A stretch of DNA of 43,690 bases from Acidimicrobiaceae bacterium (lineage in GTDB: Bacteria > Actinomycetota > Acidimicrobiia > Acidimicrobiales > RAAP-2): assembly GCA_003164095.1 (NCBI GenBank), contig PLRX01000158.1, positions 1 to 43,690 of the forward strand. Direction: 5' to 3'. The notes beneath the pieces are model-generated. The model ran no database searches. It was not told the origin of the DNA and saw nothing but the letters and a program-made list of their open reading frames with translations. This document shows, one piece after another, positions 24,767-31,320 of the stretch. Position 1 is the first letter of the stretch; every line of letters starts with the position of its first letter. A program made the translations under genes and the position numbers.

Positions 24767-25726
24767 TCAGGGGTGTGCGGGAGTGCCGCGGCCGGTGTCG
24801 TCGGCGCCCGACCCTGAGCCGTCGGGGTAGTTGCGCGGCGTGCCACGCTCGACAGCCAGTTCCCTGGCGAAGCTGTAGGCGTACCAGAGCTCGTACTCGC
24901 GCTGGCTGATGCCGTCCGGCAGTTTGGGCCCTCGCCGACGCAGCCGTGCCAGCTCGAACTGGGCACGGAGCCTGCGCAGCCGGAGCCAACGCAGGTCGGC
25001 GTGGAGCCAGTGGTGCCAGAGGTACGCGTGGCTGGAGCCGTTCGAACGTGCGAGGCGCTGCATGGTGGTGTGGTTGAGGCGGTCGGGGGACAGGTGGTGC
25101 TCGACGGGTGGGCCCGTGCACCCGGTGAGCCGGAACCCGCCAGCCTTGAGTCGGAGGTTGAGCAGCACGTCGTCGGCGAACCCGCGTGCGCCCGGCCCCA
25201 GTTCCTCGTCGAACCCGATCCTGCGGACAGCGTCCGTCGACGCCGCCATGTTGGCCCCGACCATCCCCGGGGCGGACCCGGACACGTCGAGGAACTCGGC
25301 GAGGTCGGTGCGGAGGGCCGGAGTGAGCCAGGGGCGATCGAGGTGGGCGGCGAGGACGACCTTGCCGCAGACGGCGTCGGTCATCCCGGCGAGGATCGGG
25401 CCGGCCATGTCCTCGACCCAGGACTCCGACACATGTACGTCGTCGTCGGTGAACACGATCGCCCGTCCGCGGACGTGACCCAGCGCGCGGTTGAGCGCCC
25501 CTGACTTTCCTGGCACGGGGTCGTACACCACGACCAGCTCGGGGGACGTCCGGGCCAGTTCGGCAAGGAGGACCGGTGTCCGGTCGGTCGATCCGTTGTC
25601 GACGAGGAGCACCTCGACCTCGAAGGGGGCACACCTGACCGAGGCCAGGATCCGGTCGAGCGTGGGAGCCAGGTGCTCGGCCCGGTTGCGCGTCGCCATC
25701 AGCACAGTCGCCGCCGGGTCGCCCAT
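24767..25726 (-). CDS. GT2-family glycosyltransferase
   Basis: This 319-residue GT-A glycosyltransferase has VLMATRNRAEHL at the N-terminus, VDNGSTDRT (nucleotide binding), PGKSGALNRAL, a metal-binding TDDDV, and the catalytic-loop GFADDVLLNLRLKAGG. It transfers a sugar from a nucleotide donor and probably acts in the cytoplasm at the membrane, like others of its type. A basic C-terminal region (WLRLRRLRAQFELARLRRR) may bind membrane. ATG 25726 follows TAGGCT by 6 bases, suggesting leaderless expression. It completes the sugar-transferase set of this island and is divergent from the DtxR-family gene. Confidence 0.9.
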   Translation of the reverse strand: MGDPAATVLMATRNRAEHLAPTLDRILASVRCAPFEVEVLLVDNGSTDRTPVLLAELARTSPELVVVYDPVPGKSGALNRALGHVRGRAIVFTDDDVHVSESWVEDMAGPILAGMTDAVCGKVVLAAHLDRPWLTPALRTDLAEFLDVSGSAPGMVGANMAASTDAVRRIGFDEELGPGARGFADDVLLNLRLKAGGFRLTGCTGPPVEHHLSPDRLNHTTMQRLARSNGSSHAYLWHHWLHADLRWLRLRRLRAQFELARLRRRGPKLPDGISQREYELWYAYSFARELAVERGTPRNYPDGSGSGADDTGRGTPAHP

Positions 25727-25732
25727 GGGAAC

Positions 25733-25738
25733 AGCCTA
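25733..25738 (-). promoter_or_regulatory. Leaderless -10 box for the GT2 gene
   Basis: On the minus strand TAGGCT ends 6 bases before ATG 25726. The inverted repeat at 25743-25767 lies immediately upstream, over the spacer and -35 zone. Confidence 0.45.
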
Positions 25739-25742
25739 TCGG

Positions 25743-25767
25743 CGCACCTGTGCGCAGCGCAGGTGCG
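25743..25767. promoter_or_regulatory. Inverted repeat between GT2 and DtxR-family genes
   Basis: CGCACCTG-N9-CAGGTGCG is a perfect 8+9+8 inverted repeat in the divergent gap, overlapping the inferred GT2 promoter. It does not match the classic DtxR box (TTAGGTTAGCCTAACCTAA), but its placement suits an operator, possibly for the adjacent DtxR-family protein. Confidence 0.45.
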
Positions 25768-25801
25768 ATGGACGGCCGACCCACCCCGGACGGCGGTGCC
25801 G

Positions 25802-25807
25802 TAGGAT
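25802..25807 (+). promoter_or_regulatory. Leaderless -10 box for the DtxR-family gene
   Basis: TAGGAT ends 6 bases before GTG 25814; no Shine-Dalgarno sequence is present. Confidence 0.45.
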
Positions 25808-25813
25808 CGGCAC

Positions 25814-26473
25814 GTGCAGGACCGTTTCCACCCACCCGTCGAGGAGTACCTCGAGACGATCTTCGCCCTCGAGGAGGAGGGGATCCCGGTGATCCAGGCC
25901 CGCCTGGCCGAACGGCTCGGCAAGGCCGCCCCCTCCGTGTCCGAGATGCTGGACCGGCTCGAGGCCGACGGGTTGATCACCCGCAGCGCCCGACGCATCT
26001 CCATGACCCCGGCGGGGCGGTCGCTGGCCGAGGGGGTCGTGCGCAAGCACCGATTGGCGGAGCGCCTGCTCGTCGACATCATCGGGCTCGACTGGGACAA
26101 GGCCCACGTGGAGGCCGGCCGGTGGGAGCACGTGATCTCCGACGACGTGGAGGCCCGGCTCGTGGTGCTCCTGGACAACCCGACGACGTGCCCCCACGGG
26201 AACCCGATCCCGGGAGCCGGTCCGGACGGCACCACACAGAAGCGGTTGGCCGAGGCCCAACCGGGCGACCACGTGCGCCTGCTGCGCATCACCGAGAGCG
26301 TCGAGCACGAGGCCGACTCGCTGAGCTACCTCGGTGACCACGGGTTGACCCCCGGCACGAGCGCCGTCGTCCAGTCGAGGGCCCCGGACGGCACGCTCAC
26401 CCTGGTCCTGGGGGACGCAGCCATCGCGCTCGGACCGGCGATGACCGAGCGCATGTTCATCGCCTCCGCCTGA
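25814..26473 (+). CDS. DtxR/IdeR/MntR-family metalloregulator with altered primary site
   Basis: This 219-residue protein has a winged helix-turn-helix (about 5-70), a dimerisation/metal domain (70-140) and a C-terminal SH3-like domain (150-219). It would repress metal-uptake genes when loaded with Fe or Mn. His79, Glu83, His98, Glu105 and His106 match the DtxR metal ligands. However, the DtxR Met10 equivalent is Glu11 and the Cys102 position is Gly102, so the primary site differs from both DtxR (Met/Cys) and MntR (Asp/Glu). The GTG start is fixed by the leaderless -10 box. The stop lies in an 8-bp repeat. Metal specificity is uncertain. Confidence 0.88.
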   Translation: MQDRFHPPVEEYLETIFALEEEGIPVIQARLAERLGKAAPSVSEMLDRLEADGLITRSARRISMTPAGRSLAEGVVRKHRLAERLLVDIIGLDWDKAHVEAGRWEHVISDDVEARLVVLLDNPTTCPHGNPIPGAGPDGTTQKRLAEAQPGDHVRLLRITESVEHEADSLSYLGDHGLTPGTSAVVQSRAPDGTLTLVLGDAAIALGPAMTERMFIASA

Positions 26474-26501
26474 CCCCCTGACCCGCTGACCGCCTGACCA
26501 C
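26470..26501 (+). repeat. 8-bp tandem repeat CTGACCNN, four copies
   Basis: CTGACC recurs at 26470, 26478, 26486 and 26494 with an exact 8-base period. The first copy contains the DtxR-family stop codon. The spacing places TGA in all three forward frames. The rest of the gap up to the CIRCE element (about 26502-26646) shows no recognised gene. Confidence 0.7.
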
Positions 26502-26648
26502 GTCTCCGCCTCACCGCGTGGCCACGTCGCCTCCGCCCGGTAGGCGGACGTTGCCGAAGCACGGGAAGCTGGACGCCGCCGCCGGAGCCCACGTCACGGA
26601 GCGGCCGAGCGGATCGCCCCCCGGAGGGTGCACGGTCGGGTGCCGTCA

Positions 26649-26669
26649 GCACTCACTAGAGTGGAGTGC
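26649..26669. promoter_or_regulatory. CIRCE operator with embedded -10 box
   Basis: GCACTC-N9-GAGTGC (26649-26654 and 26664-26669) preserves the core and 9-base spacing of the HrcA-binding CIRCE element (TTAGCACTC-N9-GAGTGCTAA). A TAGAGT -10 hexamer (26657-26662) sits inside the spacer, so HrcA binding would occlude RNA polymerase. This indicates heat-shock autoregulation of hrcA-dnaJ. Confidence 0.85.
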
Positions 26670-26735
26670 CAGACCAGACCAGACCGGGTGCCCGGTGGGC
26701 GCCCGCCCATGCACGAACTCTCCCTGGTGAGCCCC

Positions 26736-27800
26736 ATGCCGACCGTCGACGACCGCAGACACGAGCACACGCCGCAGACCGACGCGGACCTCGACTCCCG
26801 CAAGGCGGCGATCCTCACGGCCGTGGTCACCGAGTACATCGGGACTGCCCAGCCCGTGGGGTCCCAGCACGTGGTCGACGCTCCCGGCGTGAGCGTGTCG
26901 TCGGCGACCGTGCGATCCGACATGGCCGCCCTCGAGCGGGACGGCTTCCTGGTCCAGCCGCACACGAGTGCCGGCCGCATCCCGACCGACAAGGGCTACC
27001 GCTTCTTCGTCGACCACCTCGGCGCAACGAGCTCCCTCGACCCGGGCGGCCGCCAGCAGGTGCGACAGTTCTTCGATCACGCCCACGGGGAGATCGAGCT
27101 GATGCTCGAGCGCACCTCGGGCCTGCTCGCCGACCTGACGGACTGCACCGCCATGGTGGTCGGCCCGTCCCACGAGTCCGCCGTCGTGCGGTCGGTGCAG
27201 CTCGTCGGACTCGGGCACCGACTCTGCCTGGTGGTGGTGGTCCTGGCCGACGGGGCCGTCCGGAAGCAGACCGTCGAACTGCCCGACGACGCTGACGACT
27301 CCGTGCTGGCCGAGGCCGGTGCCCGGGTGGCCGCCCACGCCCTCGGGGTGCCTCTGGCCCAGGTGGGTGCCACCGTCCCGCCGAGCGGGAACCCGACGGT
27401 GGACATCGTGATGGCGTCAGCCGTCTCCGCGCTGCACTCGCTGGGCGAGGCGGACGGGGCCGAGCAGCTGTTCGTCGGCGGCTCGTCGCGCATGGCCGCC
27501 GCCTTCGACGCGGTGGACACCGTTCGCTCGGTGCTGACCATCCTCGAGCAGCAGCTGGTGGTGGTCTCGCTGCTACGCGACATCCTCGACACCGGGCTGA
27601 CGGTCGCCATCGGCACCGAGCACGGCGTCGAGCCGCTCGCCTCGTGCGCCATCGTGGTCATGCCGGTGTCGGTCGACGGCGTCGAGGCGGGCACGATCGG
27701 ACTGCTCGGCCCGACGCGGATGAACTACCCGCTCGCCCTGGCCGCGGCCACGGTGGTCGGGCACCGGCTCGGTGAGCGCCTCGGCGAGGCGACCCGATGA
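26736..27800 (+). CDS. hrcA: Heat-inducible transcription repressor HrcA
   Basis: This 354-residue repressor binds CIRCE operators and is released on heat stress. The N-terminal winged helix is clear (RKAAILTAVVTEYIGTAQPV, then SSATVRSDMAALERDGFL and HTSAGRIPTDKGYRFFVD), followed by the GAF-like dimerisation domain. ATG 26736 is chosen for a GGTGAG sequence 4 bases upstream; in-frame ATG 26709 is also possible. A CIRCE element lies about 70 bases upstream, so it represses itself. The stop overlaps dnaJ (ATGA), giving the classical hrcA-dnaJ operon. Confidence 0.95.
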   Translation: MPTVDDRRHEHTPQTDADLDSRKAAILTAVVTEYIGTAQPVGSQHVVDAPGVSVSSATVRSDMAALERDGFLVQPHTSAGRIPTDKGYRFFVDHLGATSSLDPGGRQQVRQFFDHAHGEIELMLERTSGLLADLTDCTAMVVGPSHESAVVRSVQLVGLGHRLCLVVVVLADGAVRKQTVELPDDADDSVLAEAGARVAAHALGVPLAQVGATVPPSGNPTVDIVMASAVSALHSLGEADGAEQLFVGGSSRMAAAFDAVDTVRSVLTILEQQLVVVSLLRDILDTGLTVAIGTEHGVEPLASCAIVVMPVSVDGVEAGTIGLLGPTRMNYPLALAAATVVGHRLGERLGEATR

Positions 27801-28939
27801 CCGACACCGATCTCTACGAGCTCCTCGGCGTCGGTCGTGACGCCACCGACGAGGAGCTGAAGCGTGCCTACCGGACGAAGGCACGGCAGTTCCACCCGGA
27901 CACCAACCACGCCGGCTCGGAGGACGACGAGCACTTCAAGGAGATCAGCCTCGCCTACGAGGTCCTCCGTGACCCCGAACGACGGGCTCGCTACGACCGC
28001 TTCGGCCATGCTGGCGTCTTCGGGCAGGCTGCCGGCGGCCCCGGACAGGGCGACCCGTTCGGTGCGGGCGGCCTGGGCGACCTCTTCGACGCCTTCTTCG
28101 GCGGGATGGGCGGCGCGCAGGCCGGCCGTGCGCGACGTCCGGGGCCGACACCGGGGCCCGACGCAGAGCTGACGGTCGACCTCGCATTCCGTGAGGCGGT
28201 GTTCGGCGTCCAGCGTGAGGTCGATGTCACGGTTCCCGTCCACTGCGATACCTGCGAGGGATCGGGTGCCACGCCGGGCACGTCGGTCACCCGGTGCCCC
28301 GAGTGCCAGGGTGCGGGCGAGCTCCGCCGCGTGCGCCAGTCCATCCTCGGGCAGGTCATCACCGCGGTGCCCTGTCCACGCTGCCAGGGGACGGGCCAGT
28401 CGATCGAGTCGCCGTGTGCGGACTGCCGGGGCGAGGGCCGCCGCAGCGAGCCACGCACGCTGACCGTGGACATCCCGGCGGGGGTCGACGACGGGTCGAC
28501 GCTACGGCTCGCCGGCCACGGCCCCGCCGGCTTCCGGGGTGGCCCCAACGGTGCGCTCTTCGTGCACCTGGCGGTCCGTCCCGATGACGACTTCGAGCGG
28601 TCGGGGGTCGACCTCCACGCCACCGTGCATGTGCCGATGGCACTCGCGGCGCTCGGCGGCAGCGTGCCGTTCGACACGCTCGACGACCAACGGGACCTGT
28701 CGATCGCCGAGGGGACCCAGAGCGGCGCCGTCCTGACCCTCAAGGGCCTGGGCGTGCCGAAGCTGCGCGGCCGGGGCCGGGGCGACCTCTACCTCCACGT
28801 GCAGGTGGACACGCCCACCGAGCTCGACGACCAGCAGCGTGAGCTGCTCGTCCGACTGGCCGAGCTCCGCGCCGAGGAACTCGGCGAGGCGCCGCACGCG
28901 GAGGGATTCCTCTCCAAGCTGCGCTCAGCGCTGAGCTGA
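27797..28939 (+). CDS. dnaJ: Chaperone DnaJ
   Basis: This 380-residue type I J-protein stimulates DnaK ATPase and delivers unfolded substrates. The J domain has HPD at 33-35; a Gly/Phe-rich segment follows; four zinc-binding CxxCxGxG repeats are seen (CDTCEGSG, CPECQGAG, CPRCQGTG, CADCRGEG); then the C-terminal substrate-binding domains. It is translationally coupled to hrcA by ATGA and is therefore under CIRCE control. No dnaK or grpE is present here, so this is probably a second dnaJ (DnaJ2-like), as in other actinobacteria. Confidence 0.97.
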   Translation: MTDTDLYELLGVGRDATDEELKRAYRTKARQFHPDTNHAGSEDDEHFKEISLAYEVLRDPERRARYDRFGHAGVFGQAAGGPGQGDPFGAGGLGDLFDAFFGGMGGAQAGRARRPGPTPGPDAELTVDLAFREAVFGVQREVDVTVPVHCDTCEGSGATPGTSVTRCPECQGAGELRRVRQSILGQVITAVPCPRCQGTGQSIESPCADCRGEGRRSEPRTLTVDIPAGVDDGSTLRLAGHGPAGFRGGPNGALFVHLAVRPDDDFERSGVDLHATVHVPMALAALGGSVPFDTLDDQRDLSIAEGTQSGAVLTLKGLGVPKLRGRGRGDLYLHVQVDTPTELDDQQRELLVRLAELRAEELGEAPHAEGFLSKLRSALS

Positions 28940-28941
28940 CC

Positions 28942-29736
28942 GTGACACCAGGGCGGGGCGCCGACGACGCGCCCGGCCGTCCGGCGCCGGACGGACCCGA
29001 CCCGGTGCTGGTGGCGGCGGCCGCCATGGTCTTCGTCGCCGACCCCCTGCAACCGGCGGTCGAGGATGCCGACGTGCGCCACCTGCTCGACGTCCTGCGC
29101 CTCCGCGCCGGCGAGCCGGTGGCGGTGTCCGACGGAGCCGGGCGGTGGACCCCCTGCCGGGTGGCGGCCGGTGCCCCGTCGCGTGGGTCCCGCCGGGTGG
29201 ACGGGACCGGACTGCTGGTTCCGGACGGCCCCGTCGTGTACGTGCCCCGACCGGGACCCGAGCTGACGGTGGCCTTCACGCCGACGAAGGGCGACCGCCC
29301 CGAATGGGTGGCGCAGAAGCTCACGGAGCTGGGGGTCGACCGCATCGTGCCGCTGCGGACGGCTCGATCGGTGGTCCGTTGGGAGGGGGAGCGCGGCGAC
29401 AAGCAGGTGGATCGACTGCGGAGAGTGGCGCGGGAGGCATCCGCACAGTGCCGTCGGGTCTGGCTGCCCGAGGTCTGCGGCGTGTGCCGGCTCGACGGGC
29501 TGGTCGACGTCACCGGCACCGCACCCGCACTCGCCGACCCGGGAGGCGACCCTCCGGGCCTGGACCGGCCCGTGATCGCCGTGGGGCCCGAGGGTGGGTG
29601 GGACGATGACGAGCGCACTGCTGTGACCAGCACCGTCGGCCTCGGCTCGACCGTTCTGCGGGCCGAGACGGCGGCGGTGGTCGCAGGTGCACTCCTGTGT
29701 GCGCTGCGTTGCAGTGTGGTTCTACCCCTTGCGTAA
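28942..29736 (+). CDS. rsmE: 16S rRNA (uracil-1498-N3) methyltransferase
   Basis: This 264-residue SPOUT-class methyltransferase modifies U1498 of 16S rRNA. An N-terminal PUA-like domain (FVADPLQPA...HLLDVLRLRAGEPV) is followed by the trefoil-knot domain with AFTPTKGDRPEWVAQKLTELG and the AdoMet-binding AVGPEGGWDDDE and LGSTVLRAETA segments. GTG 28942 starts 2 bases after the dnaJ stop, so it is in the hrcA operon. A short Gly/Pro-rich N-terminal tail precedes the fold. The position after dnaJ is widely conserved. Confidence 0.95.
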   Translation: MTPGRGADDAPGRPAPDGPDPVLVAAAAMVFVADPLQPAVEDADVRHLLDVLRLRAGEPVAVSDGAGRWTPCRVAAGAPSRGSRRVDGTGLLVPDGPVVYVPRPGPELTVAFTPTKGDRPEWVAQKLTELGVDRIVPLRTARSVVRWEGERGDKQVDRLRRVAREASAQCRRVWLPEVCGVCRLDGLVDVTGTAPALADPGGDPPGLDRPVIAVGPEGGWDDDERTAVTSTVGLGSTVLRAETAAVVAGALLCALRCSVVLPLA

Positions 29737-29773
29737 CCACGCTCCGTGAGGAAAACTGGAACCTGACAGGAAT

Positions 29774-29781
29774 TCACGTGA
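29774..29781. promoter_or_regulatory. Short palindrome upstream of the BldD-like gene
   Basis: TCACGTGA is a perfect 8-base palindrome in the 156-base gap before the BldD-like gene. It resembles the half-sites of BldD operators (TnAC/GTnA) but lacks their usual central spacer, so autoregulation is only a suggestion. No clear -10 box was assigned in this gap. Confidence 0.25.
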
Positions 29782-29892
29782 CAACGAGCACCCTGAGTGC
29801 CCGTCATGGATCGTGAGTACAACATGCTCGGCGACGGGGGACCAACCCGGCCGGAGCTCGAGGGGCGACAGGTGGGGAGCGGAGACGTGGCC

Positions 29893-30483
29893 ATGACGGT
29901 GACCGACAAGACAGTCGTTGCAGTGGACGACGACGAGCAGGAGGAGGCGGCGAGAGTCGCCTATGCCCGGGCCGTCGGCTCCAGGCTGCGGGCGATGCGC
30001 AAGCAGATGCGCCTGTCGTTGCAGGCCGTCGAGGCCATGTCCGACCAGGAGTTCAAGGCGTCGGTGCTCGGTGCCTACGAGCGGGGCGAGCGGGCGATCT
30101 CGGTACCGCGCCTGCAGCGCCTGGCCAAGCTCTACGACGTGCCGGTGGACCAGCTGCTCCCGAACGACGACGCCGTGGCGGGCGGCCGTTGGGGCGGCGG
30201 CTCGTCGGAGGACGGCTCATTGGGAGGCCGGCGTGCGGCCGCCCCGTCCGGCGTGCCGGACAAGGTGGCGATCGACCTGACCAAGCTGCACACGGTGTCG
30301 GGCCCCGAGCGCGACCTGCTGCGACGGTTCCTCAGCATGATCCAGGTCCACCGCCAGGACTTCAACGGCCGGATGATCACCATCCGGGCCGAGGACGTGC
30401 GGGCGATCGCCTGTCTCTTCGGCGTGACGCCGGACAGCATGGGTGCCCGGCTCGACGAGCTCGGGCTGCTCGTCGCAGTCTGA
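29893..30483 (+). CDS. BldD-like c-di-GMP-responsive regulator
   Basis: This 196-residue protein has an N-terminal XRE-type helix-turn-helix (about 26-90: GSRLRAMRKQMRLSLQAVE, SVLGAYERGERAISV, LYDVPVDQLLP), a Gly/Ser-rich linker (93-120) and a C-terminal domain. The latter contains RQD (154-156), exactly eight residues, then RAED (165-168): the RxD-x8-RxxD signature by which Streptomyces BldD binds tetrameric c-di-GMP. BldD represses developmental genes when ligand-bound. ATG 29893 is preferred for a GGAG sequence 8 bases upstream; in-frame ATGs at 29806 and 29824 would add a tail. The stop overlaps the next HTH gene (TGATG). Confidence 0.88.
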   Translation: MTVTDKTVVAVDDDEQEEAARVAYARAVGSRLRAMRKQMRLSLQAVEAMSDQEFKASVLGAYERGERAISVPRLQRLAKLYDVPVDQLLPNDDAVAGGRWGGGSSEDGSLGGRRAAAPSGVPDKVAIDLTKLHTVSGPERDLLRRFLSMIQVHRQDFNGRMITIRAEDVRAIACLFGVTPDSMGARLDELGLLVAV

Positions 30484-30764
30484 TGGGCGACGGCCGGGAC
30501 GCGCCGATCAGCTGGCTGAGCACCAAGGAGGCCGCTGAGCGGCTCGGGGTCACCTTGCGCAGCCTGTACCGCTTCATCGACGAGGGCGGGCTGGTGGCCT
30601 ACAAGTTCGGGCGGGTGATCCGCCTCCAGGAGGCGGACGTCGAGTCGTTCATCGAGTCGAGCCGCATCCGTCCGGGCAGCCTGGAGCACCTCTATCCCGA
30701 GGTGAAGGGCCCGAGCCGCGTGGTCCACTCCATGGATCCGGGGCGCCTGGCCGCCGAAGGCTGA
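30483..30764 (+). CDS. Excisionase/MerR-type small DNA-binding protein
   Basis: This 93-residue protein has an excisionase-family winged helix-turn-helix (about 10-60: WLSTKEAAERLGVTLRSLYR, then GRVIRLQEADVESFIE) and a 30-residue C-terminal extension (GSLEHLYPEVKGPSR). Related small proteins such as BldC bind DNA in actinobacterial developmental control; others are phage or element excisionases. The TGATG junction with the BldD-like gene argues for a chromosomal regulatory role, since no integrase is nearby. Targets unknown. Confidence 0.85.
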   Translation: MGDGRDAPISWLSTKEAAERLGVTLRSLYRFIDEGGLVAYKFGRVIRLQEADVESFIESSRIRPGSLEHLYPEVKGPSRVVHSMDPGRLAAEG

Positions 30765-30840
30765 GCGCGACCCCGCGGGAGGTGCGAGGCGCTGCCCGCA
30801 CGCCGGGCGACCCCGCTCCGGGCGTGCGAGGATGAGCGCC

Positions 30841-31191
30841 ATGGCCGACTGCCTCTTCTGCTCCATCGTCGCCGGCGACGTGCCGGCCGACATCGTCCAT
30901 CGTGACGAACGCACCGTCGCGTTCCGGGACATCGCCCCACAGGCGCCCATCCACGTGCTGGTGGTCACCACCCGTCACATCGCCAACGCCGGCACCGTGG
31001 TCCCCGAGGACGCGGACGACGTCGTGGCCCTGCTGGTGACGGCCAAGGCCGTCGCCGACGCGGAGGGGATCGGCGCCGAGGACCGGGGGTACCGACTCGC
31101 CTTCAACGTTGGACCCGACGCTTCGAACAGCGTGCCCCACCTGCACCTCCACGTGCTCGGGGGGCGCTCGCTGGGCTGGCCCCCGGGCTGA
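30841..31191 (+). CDS. HIT-family nucleotide-binding hydrolase
   Basis: This 116-residue histidine-triad protein hydrolyses or transfers nucleoside monophosphates, typically acting on phosphoramidates such as AMP-lysine. The catalytic HLHLHVLGG motif places the triad at His100, His102 and His104. Cys4 and Cys7 form the N-terminal CxxC of the HinT/YcfF group. ATG 30841 is favoured by GAGGA upstream; ATG 30832 would add three residues. Its place before phoH-ybeY is a common bacterial order. Confidence 0.93.
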   Translation: MADCLFCSIVAGDVPADIVHRDERTVAFRDIAPQAPIHVLVVTTRHIANAGTVVPEDADDVVALLVTAKAVADAEGIGAEDRGYRLAFNVGPDASNSVPHLHLHVLGGRSLGWPPG

Positions 31192-31298
31192 GCCGTCCGA
31201 TCGGTCGCCGCGTGGTGGTACGTCCGGCGGCGCCCTGCCGACCCGTGTCCGACCCCCTGTGCGCGGCTGTGTGCGTCCGGAGGCGTCCGGGCCGCTGG

Positions 31299-31304
31299 TA
31301 GGGT
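31299..31304 (+). promoter_or_regulatory. Likely phoH -10 box
   Basis: TAGGGT lies 16 bases before GTG 31321, predicting a leader of about 10 bases or less. It starts the phoH-ybeY-CNNM-era operon. Confidence 0.4.
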
Positions 31305-31320
31305 CGCAGGCAGAGCGCAC

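Noticed and set aside
24612-25835. N-terminal extension of the acidic hypothetical protein through the GT2 gene (a 597-codon frame)
   Set aside because: The extension is an alternative frame of the conserved GT2 gene. The leaderless -10 box at 24618-24623 supports the short start at 24611.
26502-26646. Possible small ORFs on either strand before the CIRCE element
   Set aside because: Short Arg/Pro/Gly-rich frames without a Shine-Dalgarno sequence, leaderless -10 box or recognisable motif.
30483-30764. Excisionase-like gene as evidence of a mobile element
   Set aside because: No integrase, attachment repeat or phage gene is nearby, and it is coupled to a BldD-like regulator, so a chromosomal regulator is more likely.
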